Shown: piece by piece, positions 18,171 through 25,791 of the stretch
How the letters are laid out: every line of letters starts with the position of its first letter
Numbering within the stretch: the first letter of the stretch is position 1
DNA from: Sandaracinaceae bacterium
Lineage (GTDB): Bacteria; Myxococcota_A; Polyangia; Polyangiales; Sandaracinaceae
Direction of reading: 5' to 3'
DNA: 64,000 bases
Assembly (NCBI GenBank): GCA_020633195.1
Contig: JACKEC010000035.1
Span: 21,639-85,638 of the forward strand
Program-made: the position numbers and the translations under genes
The notes under the pieces: generated by a model
The model's database searches: none
What the model was told of the DNA's origin: nothing
Seen by the model: only the letters and a program-made list of their open reading frames with translations

Positions 18171-18455
18171 TTGCCCCACGATGTCTCCGGTGCGCAGGGG
18201 CTCACGACGCGCTTCGTCGTCCTCGAAGGCGAGGAGGTCCGCGTGACCTCTTACCTCGTGGGCGTGCGCTACTCGGCGCGCGTGGACAACATCGATCCGG
18301 GGGGGATCATCGGACGCGGGCGCGGAGCGACGCGCGAGGAAGCGGAGACGCTCGCCCTCGACGACGCCGAGCTGCGCCTCGCGCTCTCCCACTCCCGCCA
18401 GGCTCTGGGCGCCGCGTCGCGCGCCCTGCGTGGCGACCGGCCCGACGAAGACTGA
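18171..18455 (+). CDS. small conserved-looking protein, paralogue of the next gene
   Basis: The 94-aa product starts at TTG 18171, three bases after the sulfurtransferase stop; no in-frame ATG is available. A core (VRVTSYLVGVRYSARVDN, then DPGGIIGRGRGATREEAE and a helix) reads as three strands and one helix and is clearly related to the next small protein. I recognise no named family; a small nucleic-acid-binding-like fold is possible but unproven. Confidence 0.6.
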   Translation: MPHDVSGAQGLTTRFVVLEGEEVRVTSYLVGVRYSARVDNIDPGGIIGRGRGATREEAETLALDDAELRLALSHSRQALGAASRALRGDRPDED

Positions 18456-18466
18456 CGAGAGACCAC

Positions 18467-18706
18467 ATGCGAACGTTCAACGCCGAGGGTTACGAGGTCC
18501 GCGAGATCGTGCTCCACGGCTTCCCCGTCCGAATCGCCAGCGTCCTCCTCGACCAAGCGTGGTCGTGCAGGATCGACAACGTGAGCCCCGGCGCGACGAT
18601 CGCGCGCGGCTCGGGTCCCACGCGCGAGGCGGCGGAGCAGGACGCGCTCACCCGCGCGACGGAGCGCATCAAGCGCACCCGTCGCATCCCGCGGGACGAC
18701 CGCTGA
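18467..18706 (+). CDS. small protein, paralogue of the preceding gene
   Basis: The start is ATG 18467 with GAGAG upstream; 79 aa. It shares with its neighbour the strand-strand-strand-helix pattern: CRIDNVSPGATIARGSGPT then REAAEQDAL, against ARVDNIDPGGIIGRGRGAT and REEAETLAL. The C-terminus is basic (ERIKRTRRIPRDDR). Tandem duplication followed by divergence is the simplest reading. Function unknown; it belongs to the sulfurtransferase operon by spacing. Confidence 0.62.
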   Translation: MRTFNAEGYEVREIVLHGFPVRIASVLLDQAWSCRIDNVSPGATIARGSGPTREAAEQDALTRATERIKRTRRIPRDDR

Positions 18707-18719
18707 GCTTCGAGCGCGC

Positions 18720-19259
18720 GTGCTCCTGACGCTCGGGGCGCTGTACCTCGGGGCGGCGGTGCTCCTCGATCGGCACGGGCGCCGCGCGCTCTCGTCCGAT
18801 CGCTTCGACGCGATCGTCGTGCTCGGCTGCCGCGTCCACCGGACGGGTCGACCGAGCGCGTCGCTCGAGCGCCGCGCGCGCCGCGCCGCCGAGCTCTGGC
18901 ACGAGGGCCGCGCCCCGACCGTCGTCCTGACGGGGGGCCTCGGGGACGCGCCGATCAGCGAAGCGCGCGCCGCGGCGGCGATCCTCGAGCGGCTCGGGGT
19001 GCCTACGGAGGCGCTCGTCCTCGAGGAGCGCTCGACGACCACCGAGGAGAACGCGCGGGAGGCCGCGGCGCTCGTCGAGGCGCGGCGCGTGCTCGTGGTG
19101 ACCGACGCCTACCACGTGCTCCGCGCCGAGCGCGTCTTCCGACGCCACTTCGGCCACGCCGTCGGTTCGGGCTCGATCGGCCCGACCTCGGCGCGCGTCC
19201 GCGGCGCGCTGCGCGAGGTCGCCGCGCTCGGCGCCTACGCCTTGCGCGGGCGCCTCTGA
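18720..19259 (+). CDS. DUF218 (YdcF/ElyC/SanA-like) protein
   Basis: The 179-aa product starts at GTG 18720 and has one N-terminal hydrophobic segment (LLTLGALYLGAAVLL) that may be a membrane anchor. The DUF218 signatures are all there: DAIVVLGCRV near residue 30, VVLTGGLGD, then EERSTTTEENAREAA and VLVVTDAYHVLRAERVF. Family members act near the inner membrane, some in envelope polymer (ECA or undecaprenyl-lipid) control, but the reaction is unsettled. It lies 13 bp downstream of the small paralogue. Confidence 0.83.
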   Translation: MLLTLGALYLGAAVLLDRHGRRALSSDRFDAIVVLGCRVHRTGRPSASLERRARRAAELWHEGRAPTVVLTGGLGDAPISEARAAAAILERLGVPTEALVLEERSTTTEENAREAAALVEARRVLVVTDAYHVLRAERVFRRHFGHAVGSGSIGPTSARVRGALREVAALGAYALRGRL

Positions 19260-19276
19260 GGCGACAAGCCCTCCGC

Positions 19277-19627
19277 GTGCGCATCCACCACGTCCAGCTG
19301 ATGATCCCTCGGGGCGGCGAAGACGAGGCGCTCGCCTTCTATCGCGACCAGCTCGGCCTCGCGCGCATCCCCAAGCCCGCCGACATGCCCAACCCCGACG
19401 GCGTGTGGTTCCGCCTCGCGCAGGGCGAGCTCCACCTCGGGGTGCAAGAAGGCTTTCCATCCGAGACGCGGGCGCACGTCGCGCTGCTCGTCGACGACCT
19501 CGACGCGCTCGTCGCGACGCTCGACGCCGCCGGCGCGCGGACCCGGGCGAGCAACGACGTCGACGGCCTCCGTCGCTTCCACGTCTGGGACCCCTTCGGG
19601 AACCGCCTCGAGCTGCTCGGGGCCTGA
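19277..19627 (+). CDS. glyoxalase/VOC-fold protein
   Basis: The 116-aa protein from GTG 19277 shows a single vicinal-oxygen-chelate module: RIHHVQLMIPRGGEDEALAFYRDQLGL, FRLAQGELHLGVQ, AHVALLVDDLDAL and HVWDPFGNRLELL. The His and Glu positions expected for metal binding are present (HHVQ, ELHL, NRLELL). It may be a glyoxalase, dioxygenase or resistance-type binding protein. It is the last gene of the sulfurtransferase run. Confidence 0.82.
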   Translation: MRIHHVQLMIPRGGEDEALAFYRDQLGLARIPKPADMPNPDGVWFRLAQGELHLGVQEGFPSETRAHVALLVDDLDALVATLDAAGARTRASNDVDGLRRFHVWDPFGNRLELLGA

Positions 19628-19637
19628 ACGCGACGAC

Positions 19638-19661
19638 GCCCCCCCGCCGAAGCGAGGGGGC
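19638..19661. terminator. hairpin between convergent genes
   Basis: GCCCCCCCGC (19638-19647) pairs with GCGAGGGGGC (19652-19661) around CGAA, with one mismatch. It fills the 45-bp gap between the convergent VOC gene and the membrane-protein gene, so it may stop transcription from both sides. There is no clear T-tract. Confidence 0.6.
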
Positions 19662-19672
19662 GCCGTGAAGGG

Positions 19673-20761
19673 TCAGCCCGCGAGCGCGACGGCGCCGAGG
19701 CTGATGGCGAGCGGCACCACGATCACGAGGGTGATGAACACCCACGCCGAGGGGCGCGCCATGTTGAGGGTCTGGCCGATCCCGACCTTCTTCGGGACGA
19801 AGAGCGCCGGGTCGTCGGGGGCGTAGTAGATCATCCCGCCCCACTTCCAGCCCGCGTCACGCGTCCCGAGCACGTCGGTGCCCGCGATCTCGACGAGCTG
19901 GTCGCGCACCTTCATCAGGCGCGGGACGTAGACGACGAGGGGGACGATCGCGCCCACCGTCGAGAGCACCACGGTGACGAGCACCGCGGGGCCCAGCAGA
20001 TCCTCCCAGCCCGGGAGCGCCGCGAGCGGCACCGCGAGCCAGACGAGGACCATCGCGAGGTTGACGATGAGCATGACCCACTCGATCGAGCGGACGATCA
20101 TCTGACGCCGCTCGAGCTGGAGCGCCGCGTAGCGCTCGGCGTCGTGCTCCGGCAAGGCCCAGCGCTCGCGCGCCACGGCCCAGACGATCACCCACAGGAG
20201 CAAGAGGTCGAAGAGGACGATGCCTCCGAGCGACCAGAGCTCGTGCGGGCTGGCGTAGCGATCGACGTTCCCGGAGAGGTCGTAGTGCGCCGGGATCTCG
20301 GCCGGGAGGCGGCTGGTGATCCAGGCGAAGACCGCGGCGGGCACGATCACGAGCAGCACGTGGGCGAGCTGCAGCGGGACCGAGACGTAGTCGCGGAGCT
20401 TCGGCGGCTCCTCGAGGGAGACGACGTAGCGCCCCGGGACGCGCTCGCGCTCGGCGCTGCGGACGGCGCCGACCATCTCGACGCTCATCCAGCCAATCGA
20501 GATCAGCGGACAGAGCGTCACGGCGATCACGGCGGTGAGCTCCCCCATCGGGACGACCACGCACGCGATCCCGGCGAGCGTGACGAGCGCGTTGGCCACA
20601 CGCAGGCGCGTGGCGCGGGCGTCGTCGGCCTCCGTCCGATCGCGACCGAGGCGGACGAAGAACAACCGGCGCGGGTGACGGGAGCGCGCGATCCACTCGA
20701 CGAGCAGCGCCGTCGTCAGAATCGTGAGCACCAGCGTCAGGGTCACCATCGTCGGGGTCAT
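19673..20761 (-). CDS. DUF1648/DUF5808 multi-pass membrane protein
   Basis: The 362-aa protein has about seven hydrophobic segments. A central LPAEIPAHYDLSGNVDRYASP stretch is the DUF1648 signature, and the C-terminal WKWGGMIYYAPDDPALFVPKK motif is DUF5808. Similar proteins in Firmicutes occur next to YtrA-type GntR regulators and SdpI-like immunity or signalling proteins. Here the ATG (20761) overlaps the TGA of a GntR gene (ATGA), the same arrangement. It is probably a cytoplasmic-membrane protein under control of that regulator; biochemical role unknown. Confidence 0.82.
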   Translation of the reverse strand: MTPTMVTLTLVLTILTTALLVEWIARSRHPRRLFFVRLGRDRTEADDARATRLRVANALVTLAGIACVVVPMGELTAVIAVTLCPLISIGWMSVEMVGAVRSAERERVPGRYVVSLEEPPKLRDYVSVPLQLAHVLLVIVPAAVFAWITSRLPAEIPAHYDLSGNVDRYASPHELWSLGGIVLFDLLLLWVIVWAVARERWALPEHDAERYAALQLERRQMIVRSIEWVMLIVNLAMVLVWLAVPLAALPGWEDLLGPAVLVTVVLSTVGAIVPLVVYVPRLMKVRDQLVEIAGTDVLGTRDAGWKWGGMIYYAPDDPALFVPKKVGIGQTLNMARPSAWVFITLVIVVPLAISLGAVALAG

Positions 20762-21189
20762 CGTCCTTCTCCTTCGTCCTTCCCATAGAAGCGGCGGACC
20801 GCCTCCTCGAACACCTCGCGCACCGCGCGCTCGGTCGCGCCAGCGAGGCGCGCGCGGCCCACCCAGTCCTGGAGTCGGCGCCGCGACAGATCATCGATCG
20901 GCACCGGCCCATCCCCGCGCGGAGGCGGAGCGACACGGGCCGGCGCCCCGTGCTTCAAGATCACCACCTCCTCGTCGGCGAGCAGCCGATAGGCCTTGGC
21001 GACCGTGTTCAGGTTCACGCCCAGCATGTCCCCCAGCTTCCGAACGCTCGGAAGCGCGTCCCCGTCACCGAGGTGGCCGCGCGCGATCAGCGCGCGAACG
21101 CCGTCGGCGATCTGACGGTAGAGGGGGACGGCGCTGTCGACGTCGATGACGATCGAGCGCGCCATGCCGGGCTCGCGATATGCGCTCAT
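20758..21189 (-). CDS. GntR-family (YtrA subfamily-like) regulator
   Basis: The 143-aa protein carries an N-terminal winged helix (PLYRQIADGVRALIARG, DALPSVRKLGDMLGVNLNTVAKAY, ADEEVVILKHG) typical of GntR, followed by only about 55 helical residues. That short tail, without a large effector domain, is the YtrA pattern. I start at ATG 21189 with a GGGGGG site upstream; MARSIV (21165) is an alternative. It is translationally coupled to the membrane-protein gene and has a palindrome just upstream that is probably its own operator. Confidence 0.85.
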   Translation of the reverse strand: MSAYREPGMARSIVIDVDSAVPLYRQIADGVRALIARGHLGDGDALPSVRKLGDMLGVNLNTVAKAYRLLADEEVVILKHGAPARVAPPPRGDGPVPIDDLSRRRLQDWVGRARLAGATERAVREVFEEAVRRFYGKDEGEGR

Positions 21190-21206
21190 CGAGCCCCCCG
21201 TGTTCG

Positions 21207-21231
21207 TACTGTATGCTGTCTGCGTACAGTA
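21207..21231. promoter_or_regulatory. probable GntR operator (TACTGTA-N11-TACAGTA)
   Basis: TACTGTA (21207-21213) and TACAGTA (21225-21231) are perfect 7-bp arms with an 11-bp spacer, 18-42 bp upstream of the GntR start codon. The position and AT-rich arms in a GC-rich background fit autorepression by the encoded regulator. YtrA-type sites of the GTAC/GTATAC kind are known in Firmicutes; the match here is inference. Confidence 0.6.
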
Positions 21232-21287
21232 GACACTCGGGAGCCCGGCGCAACGGCCGATCGTCCGCCCCTCGTCCGATTTCCAAA

Positions 21288-21352
21288 GGGGACGGTTCGA
21301 ACTCTTCGAACTTTTGGGGGCGGCGAAAGTTCGAAAAGTTCGAACCGTCCCC
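21288..21352. repeat. 27-bp-arm inverted repeat with TTCGAA cores
   Basis: Arms 21288-21314 and 21326-21352 pair with a single mismatch around an 11-bp G-rich loop. Each arm begins or ends with GGGGACGGTTCGAA or its complement and contains two TTCGAA palindromes. It sits in the 134-bp gap between the minus-strand lipoprotein stop and the GntR operator. Such GGGGACGG...CCGTCCCC hairpins resemble REP/MITE elements mobilised by RAYT (IS200-like) transposases; no transposase is nearby. It could also stop transcription of the lipoprotein gene. Confidence 0.65.
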
Positions 21353-21365
21353 CTGGACCCTGGAG

Positions 21366-21821
21366 CTAGAGGATCGGGGCGCAGTAGCCGTTGGTGCCCA
21401 TGCCGACGAGGGCCTGGCAGACCTCGTTGGAGAAGCAGGGGTCGTCTTCGGCGCCTACGGTGCACGCGCGGTAGCAGGTCTGGACGTCCGAGACGCTGAC
21501 GCAGAGGGTGCCGCGGGCGCAGTCGAAGGTGTCGACGCAGGGCATGCCCGCGGTCGCTTCGCCGCCGAGGAAGCAGACGCCGCGGTCGCGGGGGACGCCC
21601 ATCAGGGTCGCGGGGATGCACACCTCGCCGAGCTCGCAGAGGCGGGTCGTCGAGTCGTCGCATTCCGACATGCAGACCGAGCGCGACATGGTGCCGTCCG
21701 TGAAGAAGCAGGCCAGGCCATCGAGGCAGTCGTTGCTGTCGCTGCACTCCTGCCCGAGCTCGAGGGGGCTGGTGCAGGCGGCGAGCGCGAGGGCGGCGAG
21801 GGTGAGGGCGAGTCGGTTCAC
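21366..21821 (-). CDS. small Cys-rich lipoprotein
   Basis: The start is GTG 21821, with GGAGGA 9 bases upstream. The 151-aa product has a signal peptide ending LALAAC and a mature part with 14 cysteines in a repeated pattern (QECSDSNDCLDGLACF, CELGEVCIP, PCVDTFDCARGTLCV, ACTVGAEDDPC). This C-x(5-6)-C-x(4-5)-C spacing is common in myxobacterial surface lipoproteins and implies disulfides. Function unknown. It is divergent from the kinase gene 65 bp away. Confidence 0.75.
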   Translation of the reverse strand: MNRLALTLAALALAACTSPLELGQECSDSNDCLDGLACFFTDGTMSRSVCMSECDDSTTRLCELGEVCIPATLMGVPRDRGVCFLGGEATAGMPCVDTFDCARGTLCVSVSDVQTCYRACTVGAEDDPCFSNEVCQALVGMGTNGYCAPIL

Positions 21822-21886
21822 GGCGGAGTTCCTCCGCCCGGGAGTTGAGCGCACTCGCATGGCCCCGTCGAGTATTCTGCAGCCTC

Positions 21887-23797
21887 GTGTCGACCGCCCG
21901 CGTCGTCGCCGACCGCTACTCGTTGATCCGGCCGATCGGGCGCGGTGCCGGCGCCGTGGTGTACGTGGCCAAGGAGCGCCGCAGCGGCCAGACGTACGCG
22001 GTGAAGCTGATCCCCGCGCGCCCGGGGCTGCGGCGCGACGAGGCGCAGCGCTTCGCCGCCGAGGTGACCCGAATCATCGAGCACCCCGGGATCACCCCCT
22101 TCGTCGACGCGGGCGTCGACGACGACGGGACGACCCTCTTCCTCGTGATGGAGCTGCTCCACGGGGTGACGCTCCGCGACGTGCTCGCCGATCCGAGCGA
22201 CAAGGACGTGGAGCGCCGGCTCGACCTCCTCGAGCGCGCCCTCGAGCCGCTCTCCGAGGCCCACGCGCGCGGGCTCGTCCACGGCGACCTGACCCCTTCG
22301 AACCTCTTCGAGATCCACGCGGTCGGGCGCGAGGGCGAGGTGACGCTGCTCGACCTCGGGCTCGGCGACGTGCTCGCGTCCGCCCCCTACGCCGCGCCGG
22401 GGGTGCCGCCCTACACGCCTCGGTTCCTGGCCCCCGAGCGGCTCGCGGGGGTGCGCGCGGGGCCGTCGTCCGACGTGTGGTCCTTCGGCGTGATGCTCTA
22501 CGAGGCGCTCTCGGGGAAGACCCCGTTCTCCGGTCTCTCGAACGACTCCCGCGTCCGCGCGATCATCGACGCGCCGCACCGCCCCCTCGAGCAAGCCGCC
22601 CCCGGCGTCGAGCACCAGCTCGCCCGGCTCGTGGACCTGTGCCTCGCCAAGGAGCCGGGCCAGCGCCCCCACGACGCGCGCGCGCTGCTGCGGCTGCTCA
22701 AGCCGTTGCGCGCGGGGATCGGTCAGGGCCCGGGCGGGGTGATGAGCCTCGACACCGTGCTCGACCCGAGCGGCTCGGCGCCCTCCCCGCCCCCCGACGA
22801 CCTCGACGCGGCGCTGCGCCGCTCGCCGCGCGATCCGCGCGCCCATCGAAACCTCCTCGCCTGGTACGAGGCCGAGGGGATCGAGGACGGCGCCTGGCTC
22901 GCCGCGTCCGCGCTCGAGTTCCTCGGGGACGCGTCCCGCGAGGAGCAGCGGCTCGCGCACCACCACCGGCGCCCGACCTGGGTGCCCCCCGATCGCGGCC
23001 TCGACGCGGGCGGCTGGGCCTCGGTCCTGCACCCCGATCAGGACCCGCGCGTCGACGCGATCTGGCGCGAGGTCGTCCCCGGCCTCGCCGCGCTCCATCG
23101 GCGCGACGACGCCGCCGTCGGTCTGGACGAGGCACGCAAAGTAGACATCGGTCGATCCACCGACGAGCTCGCGACGGTGTTCCGCGCCGCCGTCGGCGCG
23201 CTCCGGCCGGACGTGATCCCGCGCCTCTATCGCGGCAAGGCGGGCACCCCGCCGCGCCACCTGCCGACCGGCCCCCCGGCGTCGCTGTTCGGGCGCGGCT
23301 TCGAGGAGCCGCTGCCCTCGGGCGCGCTGCTCTTCGCGGTCGGCCGTCACGTCGCGCACTACCGGCACCCGCACCGCGTCGGCACGCTCCTGCACGAGCC
23401 CGACGCGCTCGAGGCGGTGTTCGACGCGGCGCTCACGCTGGGCCTCGGCCAGACGCCGGCGTCCCACGACCAGCAGCGCATGGTCGAGCTGCTGCGCGAG
23501 CACCTCAAGCCGCAGCGCGTGATGATGCTGCAGACCGCGTGCGCTCGCCTCGGGACCTCGGTCTCGCTCGTCGACCTCGGCACCTGGCGCCGCTCGGTCG
23601 AGCTGAGCTGCTGCCGCGCGGGCCTCACGCTCTCCGCGAGCCTCGAGGGCGCCACGTGGATGCTGCGGTGGACCCGAGAGCGCCGTCGCCTGCCGCCCGA
23701 GGACTGCGTCGACGACCTGCTGCGGTTCTGGTCGAGCGGCGATCACGTCCGCGTGCGGCACCTGCTCGGGATGAGCGTCGACCGGCGATCGGCCTGA
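21887..23797 (+). CDS. Ser/Thr protein kinase-like protein with C-terminal domain of unknown function
   Basis: I start at GTG 21887 (STARVVADRYSLIRPIG), giving 636 aa; a TTG at 21845 would add 14 non-typical residues. The kinase domain (about 1-285) has the Gly-loop IGRGAGAVV, Lys in YAVKLIPA, a catalytic loop HGDLTPSNLF (Gly in place of the Arg of HRD), DLGLGD for DFG, FLAPERL for APE and DVWSFGVMLYE. All catalytic positions are filled, so it may be active though of the non-RD kind. The C-terminal 340 residues contain no family I recognise and no membrane segment, so it is cytosolic. Confidence 0.82.
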   Translation: MSTARVVADRYSLIRPIGRGAGAVVYVAKERRSGQTYAVKLIPARPGLRRDEAQRFAAEVTRIIEHPGITPFVDAGVDDDGTTLFLVMELLHGVTLRDVLADPSDKDVERRLDLLERALEPLSEAHARGLVHGDLTPSNLFEIHAVGREGEVTLLDLGLGDVLASAPYAAPGVPPYTPRFLAPERLAGVRAGPSSDVWSFGVMLYEALSGKTPFSGLSNDSRVRAIIDAPHRPLEQAAPGVEHQLARLVDLCLAKEPGQRPHDARALLRLLKPLRAGIGQGPGGVMSLDTVLDPSGSAPSPPPDDLDAALRRSPRDPRAHRNLLAWYEAEGIEDGAWLAASALEFLGDASREEQRLAHHHRRPTWVPPDRGLDAGGWASVLHPDQDPRVDAIWREVVPGLAALHRRDDAAVGLDEARKVDIGRSTDELATVFRAAVGALRPDVIPRLYRGKAGTPPRHLPTGPPASLFGRGFEEPLPSGALLFAVGRHVAHYRHPHRVGTLLHEPDALEAVFDAALTLGLGQTPASHDQQRMVELLREHLKPQRVMMLQTACARLGTSVSLVDLGTWRRSVELSCCRAGLTLSASLEGATWMLRWTRERRRLPPEDCVDDLLRFWSSGDHVRVRHLLGMSVDRRSA

Positions 23798-23866
23798 CGC
23801 GCCCGCGTCGATTTTTGGACCCTTCGTCGGGCTTCGGGCACCCCTCGGGTAGGGAGGCGTCAAGCC

Positions 23867-24460
23867 ATGCAGCTCGCCAACGAACGAACCCGGCTCCACC
23901 TCGACGGAGTGCGATCCCCGATCACGGCCGACGTCACGCGGCGCCGCGTCGACGGAGTCGTGGTCACGCAGCCGCTCCCCTTCCTGCGCCTCGACACCAC
24001 GGTGACCGAGCGCGGCCGGCGCTCCCGGATCCGCCGCGTGGCCATCGCGATGGACGGCGACATGCCTCGCCTCCTCCTCGAGCTCTGCCACGACGGAGAC
24101 CCCGCCCCCCTCGACGAGGCCCACCTCGACGCGCTCGTCGACGACGTCCTCGAGGAGAGCGCCGCCGAGCACGACACGGCGCGCTCCGACGACACCCTCG
24201 ACTCCTTCACGCCCGGCGTGAGCACGCGCCCCGCGCGGACGGACTCGACGGTCCCCTACGAATTCGCCGGCCGCGAAGAGACCAAGCCGCCGATCGTGAT
24301 CAGCGATCCGCCGCCCCCGGCCGAGCCCGCCCCCGTCGTCGCGTCGACCGCGATCGCCGTCCGCGCCGAGCCCCGATCCTTCGTGGCGCGCTCGCTCCTG
24401 CGCCTGTGGCGACGCATCGCCGTCGCGCTCGCGGAGCTCACAGCTCCAGCTTCGTCATGA
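23867..24460 (+). CDS. hypothetical protein with acidic/Pro linker
   Basis: The 197-aa product starts at ATG 23867. Residues 1-75 (MQLANERTRLHLDGV... LLLELCHDGD) form a compact beta-rich part; residues 85-170 are acidic then Pro-rich and probably disordered; the end (SFVARSLLRLWRRIAVALAEL) is an amphipathic basic helix. No family recognised. Its 3' end overlaps the convergent activator gene by 23 bp. Confidence 0.55.
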   Translation: MQLANERTRLHLDGVRSPITADVTRRRVDGVVVTQPLPFLRLDTTVTERGRRSRIRRVAIAMDGDMPRLLLELCHDGDPAPLDEAHLDALVDDVLEESAAEHDTARSDDTLDSFTPGVSTRPARTDSTVPYEFAGREETKPPIVISDPPPPAEPAPVVASTAIAVRAEPRSFVARSLLRLWRRIAVALAELTAPASS

Positions 24461-25742
24461 GCTCGTAGAAGCTCGACCGCGCGAGCCCCGATCGGCGCGC
24501 GGCCTCCGAGACGTTGCCGTCCGCCTGATCGAGGACGAACGAGAGGTACTGCTTCTCGAACGCCTCGACCCACTCGCGGCGCGCCTGCACGAACGGCAGG
24601 TCGGTGCGGATCCGCGCCGGGCCGTCGAGCATCCGCGCCGGCGCCCCGAGGCGCGCGTCCCCGAGCAAGAGGGACCGCTGGATGAACGAGCGGAGCTCGC
24701 GCACGTTGCCGGGCCAGCGGTACCCGGAGACGGTCGCGAGCGCCGCCGTCGCCATGGCCTCCGCGCGCGGATCGTCGGGGGCGAGCCGCTTCGCGAACGC
24801 CTTGCCGAGCAGCTCCACGTCGCCCGAGCGCATGCGCAGCGGCGGCACCTCCACGAGCACGCCGGCGAGGCGGTAGAAGAGATCCTCGCGGAACGTGCCC
24901 TCGTTCACCGCGAGGCGAAGGTCCTTGTGCGTCGCCGCGACCACCCGGACGTCGACCTTCCGATCGGCGGTGTCGCCGAGCCGGCGCACGTGCCCCTCCT
25001 GCACCACCCGGAGCAACTTCGCTTGCACCTCGAGCGGGAGCTCGCCGATCTCGTCGAGGAACACGGTGCCGCCGTGGGCGCGCTCGAAGGCGCCCTCGTG
25101 GTCCTGGCGCGCGTCGGTGAAGGCGCCGCGCACGTGGCCGAACAGCTCCGAGTCGGCGAGCGAGCGGCTCAGCGCCGCGCCGTCGACCACCACGAGCGGG
25201 CCCCCGAACCGCGGCGAGCCCGCGTGCAGCGCGCGCGCCACGAGCTCCTTGCCGGTGCCGCTCTCGCCGTGCACGAGCACGTGCATGTTCGCGGGGGCGA
25301 CGCGCTCGAGGGTCGCGAAGAGCTGGTGCATCGCGCGGGACGCGCCGAGCAGATCCCCGAGCTCGTCGGGCCCGGTCCAGCGGTACTGCTGGGTGCGCCG
25401 GCGATCGAGGCCGACCTCGAGCTCGGTGCCGCCGACGTGGACGTGGGCGCCGGGCGCGAGCACCGCGGCCTCGATCCGCGAGCCCGCGAGCCAGATGCCG
25501 TTCTTGCTGCCGAGGTCCCGGATGCGGACGGCCTGCCCCTCGCGAGACAGCTCGCAGTGCATCCGGGAGATGGTCCGATCGTTGAGCCGCAGGTCTGCCT
25601 TCTCGGAGCTCCCGAGGACCAGCGCGGCGTCGGTGATCGCCGTCGAGAGGCCGCGATCGGGGCCATCCACCACCGTGACCGTGGCGACCTCGAGGTCGAC
25701 GGTCGCGATGCTGAGCGATGCGGTGAGCGTCCGATCCGTCAC
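24438..25742 (-). CDS. FHA-domain enhancer-binding protein (sigma-54 type) with GAFTDA loop
   Basis: The 434-aa regulator has an FHA domain at about 27-110 (LVLGSSEKADLRLNDRTISRMHCEL, LGSKNGIWLAG), an AAA+ domain at about 130-355 (Walker A GESGTGKE, DSELFGHVRGAFTDA, Walker B GGTVFLDEIGEL, GYRWPGNVREL) and a Fis-type helix-turn-helix at the end (VSEAARRSGLARSSFYELM). FHA domains read phosphothreonine, which links it to Ser/Thr kinases such as the one encoded about 0.6 kb away. The loop that contacts sigma-54 is GAFTDA, not GAFTGA, so activation of sigma-54 polymerase is uncertain. Confidence 0.9.
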   Translation of the reverse strand: MTDRTLTASLSIATVDLEVATVTVVDGPDRGLSTAITDAALVLGSSEKADLRLNDRTISRMHCELSREGQAVRIRDLGSKNGIWLAGSRIEAAVLAPGAHVHVGGTELEVGLDRRRTQQYRWTGPDELGDLLGASRAMHQLFATLERVAPANMHVLVHGESGTGKELVARALHAGSPRFGGPLVVVDGAALSRSLADSELFGHVRGAFTDARQDHEGAFERAHGGTVFLDEIGELPLEVQAKLLRVVQEGHVRRLGDTADRKVDVRVVAATHKDLRLAVNEGTFREDLFYRLAGVLVEVPPLRMRSGDVELLGKAFAKRLAPDDPRAEAMATAALATVSGYRWPGNVRELRSFIQRSLLLGDARLGAPARMLDGPARIRTDLPFVQARREWVEAFEKQYLSFVLDQADGNVSEAARRSGLARSSFYELMTKLEL

Positions 25743-25791
25743 CGCGGCAGGATATCAGCTCGGCGACCGCGACCGTCTCTCAGCCCGCCTC

